Assembly (NCBI GenBank): GCA_009363875.1 | Contig: CM018680.1 | Coordinates: 75,953,811 to 76,017,810, forward strand | DNA from: Mikania micrantha | Taxonomy: Eukaryota > Streptophyta > Magnoliopsida > Asterales > Asteraceae | Length of the DNA stretch: 64,000 nt | Direction: 5' to 3' | Shown: positions 12,053 to 21,792 of the stretch, piece after piece | How the letters are laid out: each line of letters opens with the position of its first letter | How positions within the stretch are numbered: the stretch's first letter is position 1 | Made by a program: the position numbers and the translations under genes | Notes under the pieces: model-generated | The model's database searches: none | The model's input: the letters and a program-made list of their open reading frames with translations, nothing else | Told to the model about the DNA's origin: nothing

Positions 12053-13362
12053 ATAACAACAAAATGTAAAATACATTTTTCACAATAAGCATTCAACTGA
12101 GTCAATTCTATCCGAATTGGCTCTCACAATGTAATAATATCATATTACCAATCATCAACTATTAATCACAATAGTTTAACCAATATAATACTATGGTGTT
12201 CACATTCCTGTGCTTCCACCATAGCTATTTGTCAGCACCTCTGACTATTCACACATTTGTGATATCATACTCAAACACCGGCTCATCCGGCTATTCTTAT
12301 GCAATCTATGTTGCATAATCAATTCAATCGTGACATAAACACATTGGAACTTAACATATATACATTAGAGTCTATTAACTCAATTAGTTCCAATCTAGTT
12401 ATGCCCATTCATTCAAATCAACCAATATATATACATCACAATCAAGTAGACTTTTTCTACTACTTATATGTAATGTTACAGTAAGTTGGGTAACTTACCT
12501 GGTTCAAGCGGTTGTTCACTTCCTACAACCTCTTTTCCACTTCTGTGAATTGTCACTTGCCTTTCACCACCAACACCTAGTTGCATATTCACACATATAC
12601 AACTATATTCAATACATATAACACATACAATCAAGTTTAACGCACTTGACTGGTTTGACTTTCTCAAAGTCAATTTATCACAAAATTGACTGTCTTACTA
12701 TATTTAGCAAGTTTTAGTCAATTATTGCAATCAATCATATCCCATGCCTCCCTTAGGCATTTCATCAAATAATTGATGTTCAATTATATTAGTTATGATC
12801 TTTAGTCGCTTCTATTATTCAAAATTCATTTATGATCATAACTGTTAATAATCTTTAACATCAATTCATCAAAATCATCATTTAACCCATGGATCATAAT
12901 CAATGTTTCATTTTAAAACCACAATTTATCCATCCTACTAGTTATCACACTATGATATGGGTTTCATAACAACCGGACATTATCACGGCTTCAAAACGAA
13001 GATTTCACCATCAAAATATCAAGTTCTTCGTTTCTAACCACCCCTAGTTATCAACTAGGCAATAATCAATACTCATATTCATAGTAATACATTCAAAACT
13101 AAATTTAATCCACACAATATTAAACTAGTAAGAGAGATCGAATCGTTACCCCTTTGAACGAAGTTCTCGGATGAAAACGACGATCAGGATTTGTAGAATC
13201 GAATCCTAGCTCGATCCGGACGTTCTGGCACCTTCAAAACACTCATCTAGCCCCAAAAAGTTGCTCTGTTCGTCCCTGGGTGTGTTTGAGGTCGAGAGGA
13301 TAAAAATTTTAAAATTTCTTGAAGCAATCTGATAAAAATATCGATCTGCCAAACCGCCACAC

Positions 13363-13570
13363 CCGTCGCGTACCACGAAGCGGGGTAAAATAATTCTTCG
13401 CGTACCGCGAAGAAATCCGGAGAAATCAGATAAGTTTGGGTGCTTCGCGTACCGCGAAGGAACCCCAGAACCACCTTCGCGTACCGCGACGAGTCCCAAA
13501 ACATAATATCTTTGTGATTTTCTTCGTTTCGCGATTACGGACAACCCGTAACTCCGTTTCGCGTACGGTT
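13363..13570 (-). repeat. GC-rich near-palindrome cluster in Element 2 LTR (left)
   Basis: TTCGCGTACCGCGAA-type motifs occur at about 13369, 13398, 13443 and 13474, with a half motif at 13557, in otherwise AT-rich DNA. The cluster lies 200-410 bp from the LTR start in element orientation. The right LTR has the same cluster at about 19757-19964. Comparable clusters occur in Element 3, in the solo LTR at 49817 and in the Athila-like LTRs. The 129- and 85-residue open frames across this region come from the motif and show no protein similarity I recognise. Confidence 0.7.
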
Positions 13571-13770
13571 TTCTCCCACGTTCATGATTTCTCACATAAT
13601 ATCAACCTATAATAATTACAATCATCAAATCAACATGGATTTCTAGAACGATCACATGTGCTCTTGCCATTGATGAAGTAATTCGCACATATTTTCAAAT
13701 TTCAACAATCACAATCGTTCAATTGACGATTATTTCAAATACGTTTCATTATTGAAAACCGGTTGTTACA

Positions 13771-13807
13771 AATATCCCCTCCTTACAAAGGTTTCGTCCC
13801 CGAAACC
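13771..13807 (-). promoter_or_regulatory. Element 2 polypurine tract and pre-PPT hairpin
   Basis: On the minus strand TAAGGAGGGGATATT lies directly before the 3' LTR and is the likely plus-strand primer. Just upstream is an exact hairpin, GGTTTCG-GGGA-CGAAACC (13790-13807). Elements 1 and 3 have an equivalent hairpin with AATTTCG/CGAAATT stems at the same position. Confidence 0.6.
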
Positions 13808-13868
13808 GCTTATACCTTAAAAGAAAGGATAAAATTCCTTCCTGTCATCTTCTGACTCCCACGTGGCA

Positions 13869-14720
13869 TCAGATTTCCTTCCCTTGAACCTTTACCTGGT
13901 TCAAGGACTTGTTTCTCAAATGTTTGACCTTTCGGTCTAATATAGCTACCGGCTTTTCCACATAATTCAACTTGTCATCAATTTCCAAGTCTTCTAGCGG
14001 CACAAAAGCCGATTCATCCGCCAAACATTTTCTCAGATATGACATATGAAAAGTGTCCTGTATGCCATTCAATTCCTTCGGTAGCTCAAGACGATAAGCA
14101 ACATTGCCAATTCGAGCTATAATATTGAATGGTCAAATGAAACGCAGCTTAACTTCCCTTGCTTTTTAAAGCATACAACACCTTTCCAAGTAGAGAGCTT
14201 TAATAATACAAAACCTCCAACCTGGAACTCCATAGTCCTCCTATGTTTATCAGCATAGGAATTCTGACGTTCTTGTACCACTTTTAAATGAACTAGAATC
14301 TAATATATTTGTTCATTTGTTACTTTAACTACCTTTTTATTTGCCAGTTCTCATTACCCAGTTTCTCCCCAACACACAAGAGTATAACATTTCCTCCCAT
14401 ACGACATTTCATATGGAGGCATTTCAATACTGGAATGATAACTATTATTTTATGAGAACTCAGCCAAAGGTAGATAATTATCCCAACTACCCTCAAAATC
14501 TATTATACATGCTCGTAACATATCCTCCAACGTTTAAATGATCCTTTCACTTTGACCATCAGTCGGAGGATGATACGCCGTGCTTATCAACGTCCCTAAT
14601 TCTTCCTGAAAATTTCTCCAAAAATGAGAGGTAAATCAATTGTCTCAATCAGAAATAATCGTCACCGGCACACCATGCCTAGACACCACTTCTCTAGCAT
14701 ATATTTCAAGCATAATTGAA
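13869..14720 (-). pseudogene. Eroded integrase C-terminal remnant of Element 2
   Basis: The minus strand keeps recognisable pieces of a Ty3/gypsy integrase in the correct order. From 14720 leftwards there is a core segment with the SRHG..P.TIISD motif (second catalytic aspartate), then the STAYHP.TDGQ block containing the catalytic glutamate region near 14530-14590, then a conserved KSYADK...GDFVLLK region near 14170-14270. Last is a 67-residue open piece (13869-14072) resembling the NGIQDTFH.S.LRKCLAD region and the start of the chromodomain. Frameshifts and stop codons separate the pieces. Nothing upstream of the core is present, so the polyprotein is dead. It corresponds to about residues 1210-1490 of Element 1's protein. 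Confidence 0.75.
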
Positions 14721-17540
14721 CATTTACCCTTAAATAAACTTGATCATTATACATGATTCTATATAATCAATCTATAATCGATTATTTAGTTTGACTTTCT
14801 TCATTCAAACCAACTAATACACTCAAGTGTATTTCCACATACGTCTTACCTTTCTTTTGAATATTCACATAAATATTCATCCCATCATACGTATAAATAC
14901 AATTTATACATACAATAAATATCCTATTTCTTTACAAATAGGCATAACCTTGACTTTTTAAAGTCAAACATCATGTATAATGTATTTAACACAGAACATA
15001 TGTGCACACAAAACTTCAGTTGTGCATCATATTTCCCAAAAGTCAACTTAAACAATTTGACTCTTGAAATTGGATGTCTACACTTTTGTAGATCATCTTT
15101 TTTTCACATACCTTGTGAATCTTTTACATTGGATTTGCAGGTTTCATGTTCACACCCCTTGTGAATTGAAGCACGCACATAACAAATTTAATGTCTACAC
15201 TTTTGTAAATCATAATATTCACAGTATGATGGTTGTTTACACTCTTGTAAATCAACTCAATCATTATCATTAGTTGAATGTTCACCTACCCTGTAAATCA
15301 TTCAACTACAATAACCACACTAACCCTAACCATTTACCTCAACTCAATTAAAACAACAAATCACATATATGCTACATGCACATACAATTGTAGTGTGGAC
15401 TCACCCAATCCTACAACTACAAGACAATCAAATGGGTAATTTACACACCATTTGAACACATTCACTTGTGTTTACATTTATTTTAATCACCAATTGAGTT
15501 TTACACACAACACTTGTGATTCATCATCACAAGTTTAAACAACTCAATGGTAACAGGTGACTTACTATCATGGACATGTACATGGTTTACCCCCAATGCC
15601 ACAAAAATGTGGACTCACATGACAAACATTAATGCCACTCACCAGTGGTCTTACATCAGTTTCACACGAATGTGAAGCGTCACCCATTATCTGTGTCAGT
15701 TATTCTAAACATATAACGACACTTTTATTAGTTTATGCAATTTATCATAACATAAATCAATTTCAACAATCCGAATACCACCCCATGTGGTTTCATATTC
15801 ATATACTTTCACACAATGTGGATTATCATCAATTTATAGTGTCAACTATAAATTATCATTTAGTAACACCTTTCAATTTAAGCATTTAGCACATAACATT
15901 CATCTAATACTACAAGACATTTGTCAAGTAGTTAAATACCACCACCATGTGGTTTCATATCTTCAACAATTCATGACACGTATGATCAATTTACCATTCA
16001 CTTTATTACAATTACTACAAGTCAATTACAAGTAGTAACAACAAACATAATTATATAACACATAAGCATTAATATGTCTTATGGTTGCATATTAGTGAGT
16101 AAGTAACTCACCTATTCACATTAACCATAACTTTGACTTTTTAAAAGTCAACATCATTCGACACATACTCACATATTGACTAATCCACACATATGTGGAT
16201 TATCCCAATACCTCACTAAGGAGGATTAGTATGACAAATTCAATGTCATTCCAAGATAGTTTTACATATCCAACACAAGGCCACTCACTAGTGGTCATAC
16301 AAACAAGTTCAATGCCACCCACCAATGGTCTTACATGTTAAATCCAATGCCACCCACCAGTGGTCTTACATGTTAAATCCAATGCCACCCACCAGTGGTC
16401 TTACATGTTAAATCCAATGCTACCCACCAGTGGTCTTACATGTTAAAACCAATGCCACCCACCAGTGGTCTTACATGTTAAATCCAATGTCACCCACCAG
16501 TGGTCTTATATGTTAAATCCAATGCCACCCACCAGTGGTCTTACATGTTAAAACCAATGCCACCCACCAGTGGTCTTACATGTTAAAACCAATGCCACCC
16601 ACCAGTGGTCTTACATGTTAAATCCAATGCCACCTACCAGTGGTCTTACATGTTAAATCCAATGCCACCCACCAGTGGTCTTACATGTTAATTCACACAA
16701 AATGCCATACATTATGGTCTTAAATTTGCTTTAACACTATTATAAATAGTTTCCATTTCAATATGTCAATTACTATCAACATGTAATGACATCATCACTA
16801 GTTATGAAATCATATCATAACATTCACCATACGTATACACATTGTATACTTACAACTCTATATATCACGCATATAGATTATATGCACATTACATAAATTA
16901 TTAACATGTTTAAATCATTACATCTCAAACTTAAACATGTATGAACACATAAACATAATTATGTGTCCTTTTTTCCCCATTTTACCTTAAACGGGTCAAA
17001 TTTCACATTTTTGATTCGTGTATACACACTAAAACATTTTCCATGTTCAAATAGATTAATTTCCCCAACACATAAAGTGTTATTGCCTACACTCATGTAG
17101 GTTTTTCACATTAATTTTCCAATTCATTTCTCTTGAATTGGTAACACTATTACTTACAATTAATAGACACATTAAGCTCCAAACACCTTACCTAATCTCA
17201 ATAGCTTAAGTATAAAATGATTCCCATAAGAGCTTGTTCATATCATGTTTGCACTAGTAAGTTGGCCAGACGTAATAGTTCATTCATTATATGCCCAATT
17301 CCTTACTTCCTTCATTACATACTCAAGACATTGATTTCGGTTTCACATAATCAATCAAATTACATTTAACATGTAATGATTCACATTACATTTAACAATT
17401 ATAATACAGGACATAGATATGCTAACCTCATACATTCGGCATCATGATCGGGTCTTCGAATCAAACGTTAGGTTTTCATACCAAGAGCATAAAAGTTTGA
17501 GATCAAGTGTTCATGACGCACTTGATTCACTCAAACCATT
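14721..17540 (-). other. Non-coding Element 2 interior made of short hairpin repeats
   Basis: This 2.8-kb stretch replaces gag, protease, RT and RNase H. From about 15060 to 16700 it is dense in short inverted repeats with 3-7-bp stems and 3-6-nt loops. Examples are CTACA..TGTAG, TTCACA..TGTGAA, CCAC..GTGG, CACA..TGTG and ACCAC..GTGGT. Neighbouring hairpins keep pairing while differing in sequence. Open frames here (14973-16035) are short and low-complexity. The remaining parts are AT-rich and unassigned. Confidence 0.6.
16311..16691. repeat. 35-bp minisatellite, about 11 units
   Basis: The unit AATGCCACCCACCAGTGGTC plus TTACATGTTAAATCC repeats without spacers from 16311, with one or two substitutions per unit. 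Each unit contains a CCAC(C)CACCAGTGG hairpin. Looser relatives (CCACTCACTAGTGG, CCACTCACCAGTGG) occur at about 15630-15655 and 16281-16295, suggesting that the array arose by amplification of one hairpin in this interior. Confidence 0.9.
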
Positions 17541-17552
17541 GCTCTGATACCA
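17541..17552 (-). promoter_or_regulatory. Element 2 primer-binding site (tRNA-Met)
   Basis: The minus strand reads TGGTATCAGAGC, complementary to the 3' end of plant initiator tRNA-Met. It lies immediately inside the right LTR, which fixes the orientation of Element 2. Confidence 0.85.
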
Positions 17553-20164
17553 AGTCAGTAACACCCAAACTTTACACACGATTACACGTGTCCCATTTTT
17601 AGGTCCCAAATTAAACTTTATTGTAAAATTATGTTCGGAAGCGTGAAATTGACATTTCATAAGTTAAACACACTTAATTTCAATCATTTACATTTATGAT
17701 TAATAAAAACTAGTGTGTTTAAGTTTAATACCACCATAGACTTTACATAACGTTTGGTTCTGCTTCACAACATGCCCGATCTGATCGCCTGATGCATATC
17801 TATCTTTGACCTGTAACATCACATATAAGGTCACAATTAGTTCATATGAACTAAGTAAGTAACCCCTCCCAAAATTCCCAAAAACTTATTTAAACCCATC
17901 CACATACATATCATATAGATTTTAATCATGTTTAGATAATACTATATCATATTCAAACATCAACTTGCACCCAACACATATGGTGCATTTATTTCCCTTA
18001 GTGGGACATTTTCATAATATGAATATATTATCTAATTCAACTCTACCACCAGCACCTCTGGCTAAATTTAAAACACCAAATATATATATATATTTTATTG
18101 GCTTAACCAATTACCCACACATCTGTGGTTTCAATAATTTAATTTCCGGATTAACCGGTTATCCACACATTTGTGATATCATATATATATATATTAAGTC
18201 TTAAGATGTTCACCCACCGGTCCTTCCATCTAAGACAATTGCTAGCACCTCTAGTTATCCACCAATGTGGAGTCAAATATATCAAGTCTAAGATGTTCAC
18301 CCACCGGTACTTCCATCTAGACAATAGCCAGCACCTCTGGCTATCCACCAATGTGGAGTCAAATATATCAAGTCTAAGATGTTCACCCACCGGTACTTCC
18401 ATCTAGACAATTGCCAGCACCTCTGGCTATCCACCAATGTGGAGTCATAACAACAAAATGTAAAATACATTTTTCACAATAAGCATTCAACTGAGTCAAT
18501 TCTATCCGAATTGGCTCTCACAATGTAATAATATCATATTACCAATCATCAACTATTAATCACAATAGTTTAACCAATATAATACTATGGTGTTCACATT
18601 CCTGTGCTTCCACCATAGCTATTTGTCAGCACCTCTGACTATTCACACATTTGTGATATCATACTCAAACACCGGCTCATCCGGCTATTCTTATGCAATC
18701 TATGTTGCATAATCAATTCAATCGTGACATAAACACATTGGAACTTAACATATATACATTAGAGTCTATTAACTCAATTAGTTCCAATCTAGTTATGCCC
18801 ATTCATTCAAATCAACCAATATATATACATCACAATCAAGTAGACTTTTTCTACTACTTATATGTAATGTTACAGTAAGTTGGGTAACTTACCTGGTTCA
18901 AGCGGTTGTTCACTTCCTACAACCTCTTTTCCACTTCTGTGAATTGTCACTTGCCTTTCACCACCAACACCTAGTTGCATATTCACACATATACAACTAT
19001 ATTCAATACATATAACACATACAATCAAGTTTAACGCACTTGACTGGTTTGACTTTCTCAAAGTCAATTTATCACAAAATTGACTGTCTTACTATATTTA
19101 GCAAGTTTTAGTCAATTATTGCAATCAATCATATCCCATGCCTCCCTTAGGCATTTCATCAAATAATTGATGTTCAATTATATTAGTTATGATCTTTAGT
19201 CGCTTCTATTATTCAAAATTCATTTATGATCATAACTGTTAATAATCTTTAACATCAATTCATCAAAATCATCATTTAACCCATGGATCATAATCAATGT
19301 TTCATTTTAAAACCACAATTTATCCATCCTACTAGTTATCACACTATGATATGGGTTTCATAACAACCGGACATTATCACGGCTTCAAAACGAAGATTTC
19401 ACCATCAAAATATCAAGTTCTTCGTTTCTAACCACCCCTAGTTATCAACTAGGCAATAATCAATACTCATATTCATAGTAATACATTCAAAACTAAATTT
19501 AATCCACACAATATTAAACTAGTAAGAGAGATCGAATCGTTACCCCTTTGAACGAAGTTCTCGGATGAAAACGACGATCAGGATTTGTAGAATCGAATCC
19601 TAGCTCGATCCGGACGTTCTGGCACCTTCAAAACACTCATCTAGCCCCAAAAAGTTGCTCTGTTCGTCCCTGGGTGTGTTTGAGGTCGAGAGGATAAAAA
19701 TTTTAAAATTTCTTGAAGCAATCTGATAAAAATATCGATCTGCCAAACCGCCACACCCGTCGCGTACCACGAAGCGGGGTAAAATAATTCTTCGCGTACC
19801 GCGAAGAAATCCGGAGAAATCAGATAAGTTTGGGTGCTTCGCGTACCGCGAAGGAACCCCAGAACCACCTTCGCGTACCGCGACGAGTCCCAAAACATAA
19901 TATCTTTGTGATTTTCTTCGTTTCGCGATTACGGACAACCCGTAACTCCGTTTCGCGTACGGTTTTCTCCCACGTTCATGATTTCTCACATAATATCAAC
20001 CTATAATAATTACAATCATCAAATCAACATGGATTTCTAGAACGATCACATGTGCTCTTGCCATTGATGAAGTAATTCGCACATATTTTCAAATTTCAAC
20101 AATCACAATCGTTCAATTGACGATTATTTCAAATACGTTTCATTATTGAAAACCGGTTGTTACA
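17552..20164 (-). repeat. Element 2 5' LTR (right copy)
   Basis: It matches 11160-13770 except for one extra TA in a microsatellite near 18190. It begins (minus strand) TGTAACAACCGG, next to the GATTT target duplication at 20165-20169. It carries the same 87-bp tandem repeat and GC-rich near-palindromes as the left copy. Confidence 0.88.
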
Positions 20165-20169
20165 GATTT

Positions 20170-20247
20170 AGATGCCCATGAGCTTTTGAACAATCTACAC
20201 ATCCCTCGTGGCATCCCGATGATTCCGCCGTCGGTCGGGGTGTTACA
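20170..20247 (+). repeat. Element 1 5' LTR, last 78 bp
   Basis: This is the displaced end of the 5' LTR. AGATGCCCATGAGC...GGGGTGTTACA matches 30056-30133 of the 3' LTR. It is separated from the rest of the LTR by the composite insertion and is followed directly by the primer-binding site. Confidence 0.92.
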
Positions 20248-20250
20248 GAT

Positions 20251-20262
20251 TGGTATCAGAGC
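20251..20262 (+). promoter_or_regulatory. Element 1 primer-binding site (tRNA-Met)
   Basis: TGGTATCAGAGC, three bases after the 5' LTR end, is complementary to the 3' end of plant initiator tRNA-Met, the usual primer for this lineage. Confidence 0.93.
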
Positions 20263-20470
20263 CTGGGTTATAGGGAATTAGGTTACTAGAAATGGTTGAC
20301 CTAGTCTATAACCATAGGATACCCTAGTATGAATTAATTTCATACACTAGTTAGTATATTCAGGATTTCATGCTTATGTGTTTATTACATGTTAACTGAA
20401 CTCCTGTTATACATTTGATTATATATGCTTTTACTAATTAATTGCTTACTTGTGCCCTAATGACCCGGTA

Positions 20471-20588
20471 AGGACATACTCGTGGTGTATTGTAAAGGTG
20501 GTGGGACGGTGGTTTGGGCGGTTGCGACCTACCCTTATCATATGCCCTATACATATACCATTTACAATACATCGGGTGGATGTCAGTA
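20471..20588 (+). other. Structured module, leader copy 1
   Basis: The outer arm GTGTATTGTAAA pairs exactly with TTTACAATACAT, and GACAT with ATGTC. The core GGTGGGACGGTG and CATATGCCCTATACATA are unchanged. The inner hairpin is GGT-TGCG-ACC. The stem sequences differ from the LTR copy, yet pairing is kept. Confidence 0.78.
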
Positions 20589-20700
20589 TTGAGGAATAAG
20601 GGAACTACCCGTTTGGGACACTTATCTGCTTAGGAACTTAACTGCTTAGAAATTTATTTGCTTTAGGAATTATCTGTTAGATCTTGTGATCACCAGACAA

Positions 20701-20814
20701 GGACACACTCGTGGTATACTACAAAGGTGGTGGGACGGTGTAAGGGAGGTTGCGACCTACTCTTGCATATGCCCTATACATATACCATTTGAAGTATATC
20801 GGGGGTCTGTCAGT
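20701..20814 (+). other. Structured module, leader copy 2
   Basis: The outer arm GGTATACTACAAA pairs with TTTGAAGTATATC with one mismatch. The core GGTGGGACGGTG and CATATGCCCTATACATA are unchanged and the inner hairpin is AGGT-TGCG-ACCT. It ends TGTCAGTG like most other copies. Confidence 0.78.
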
Positions 20815-21039
20815 GTCAGGAACTTAGGATACTATTAGGACCCTACTAGGAGGGTTTGAGAGGATATGATTGTGGACTGTTGATGATATGTTTGATGGAT
20901 TGACTGGGATTGACTCATGGATGATTATACTTGATAAATATTTATAAACTCACTTATGAAACACACAGATTGGACACGTAGGGTGCATAGGATCAACGAA
21001 CAATACGAATACTTAGTGATAAATTGAGGATTTGGATGA

Positions 21040-21345
21040 TGATATAGACACCTGATGATAATATAAACGCATAGTGATGATACTAACACTTAGTGGTGGT
21101 ATGGACACTTGATTAGAATAAAACTATAGGGAGGATATAAACACTTAGTGACAGTAAGAACACTTTGTGATGATATGAACCCTTAATGATGATTATTGAC
21201 ATTGGAATTAATATGGATTTTAGTGAACTTAGACAATTGGGGGAAATTTAATGTCAGGTGAACTTAGACATTAGGTGAACTTAGAAATAGGCAAGCCTAC
21301 ATGTCAGGTGAACTTAGACATTAGGCAAACCTAATTGTCCAAGGG
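21040..21345 (+). repeat. Short imperfect repeats in Element 1 leader
   Basis: About 21040-21200 repeats a loose 25-35-bp phrase (ACACTTAGTG..GATGATAT). About 21225-21340 repeats GGTGAACTTAGACATTAGG three times with small changes. No coding frame crosses them. A role in leader structure is possible but not shown. Confidence 0.55.
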
Positions 21346-21441
21346 AACTAGAGATCACTTCGCTCAAAATTATCCTACCAAGGATAAGGTTTGTGAAGTG
21401 AGATTTATGGTGAACTGCATGACACACTCTACACACTAACA

Positions 21442-21558
21442 AGGGCATAATCGTGGTGCAATGGAACGGTGGTGGGACGGTGTAGGGGAGATTGCGATCT
21501 ACCTCTGCATATGCCCTATATATAAGCTTGTTGCATTGCATTGGGAGGTTGTCAGTGT
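21442..21558 (+). other. Structured module, leader copy 3
   Basis: The outer arm GGTGCAATG pairs with CATTGCATT. The inner hairpin is AGAT-TGCG-ATCT instead of AGGT/ACCT, a two-sided change that keeps the stem. GGTGGGACGGTG and CATATGCCCTATA are conserved. This copy diverges most in its outer arms. Confidence 0.75.
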
Positions 21559-21792
21559 TAGTATAGAGTGAGGAATGTATAGGACCTAGGAATAGTTAGT
21601 TAACACTAGTTATGACCAACTAGGACACTTAGAATAATAATAGGAAATTATAAACCTTTTTGAGTTTAATGACTGATGGGAGAGAAATATAGTCCCTATA
21701 TGTAATCCTAATTGTCTAATGAACTCATTTAAACATTGTTTGTATGACTTACGTTGTAAACGGTAGTAACAAGTTTCTATTCCTTCAGAAGC

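Larger units (their letters stand above)
11160..13770 (-). repeat. Element 2 3' LTR (left copy)
   Basis: It ends CCGGTTGTTACA at 13770 and is nearly identical to 17552-20164. Its other edge reads AAGTCAGTAACACCC rather than a standard TG/CA end, and the shared AAGTC also borders the primer site on the other copy, so the exact terminus is uncertain by a few bases. The LTR holds an 87-bp tandem repeat, many short hairpins and the GC-rich near-palindrome cluster. Confidence 0.85.
10691..20164 (-). mobile_element. Composite insertion: TRIM fused to non-autonomous gypsy, one target duplication
   Basis: Element 1's 5' LTR is interrupted between GATTT at 10686-10690 and GATTT at 20165-20169. The intact 3' LTR has this pentamer once (30051-30055), so it is the target duplication. 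The inserted 9474 bp contains two retroelements in the same orientation: a TRIM at the left and Element 2 at the right, abutting near 11160 with no spacer. Neither has its own second target duplication at the junction. Read on the minus strand, the unit starts TGTAAC and ends GTTACA like one retrotransposon. Confidence 0.8.
11160..20164 (-). mobile_element. Element 2: non-autonomous Ty3/gypsy retrotransposon
   Basis: Two LTRs of about 2.61 kb (11160-13770 and 17552-20164) lie in direct orientation. The tRNA-Met primer site on the minus strand (17541-17552) shows that the right copy is the 5' LTR. The only LTR difference noticed is a TA dinucleotide in a microsatellite, so insertion is very recent. 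The interior (13771-17540) lacks gag, protease, reverse transcriptase and RNase H; only an eroded C-terminal integrase segment remains. It must have been moved by another element's proteins. Integrase similarity and the same primer place it close to Tekay chromoviruses. Confidence 0.85.
20248..21792 (+). other. Element 1 5' leader
   Basis: This 1.5-kb untranslated leader runs from the LTR edge to the Gag start codon. It opens with the primer site, then carries three copies of the structured module (20471, 20701, 21442) and a block of short imperfect repeats (21040-21345). No open frame of note precedes Gag. With the copy at the 3' end of the transcript, the genomic RNA would hold three modules at its 5' end and one at its 3' end. 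Confidence 0.75.

Noticed and set aside
13206..13595. 129- and 85-residue frames, repeated identically at 19600-19989
   Set aside because: They are duplicated because they lie in the two LTRs of Element 2, and their composition comes from the GCGTACCGCG motif cluster.
16311..16691. Regular direct repeats resembling a CRISPR array
   Set aside because: Units are contiguous with no unique spacers, vary in sequence and sit inside a plant retrotransposon.
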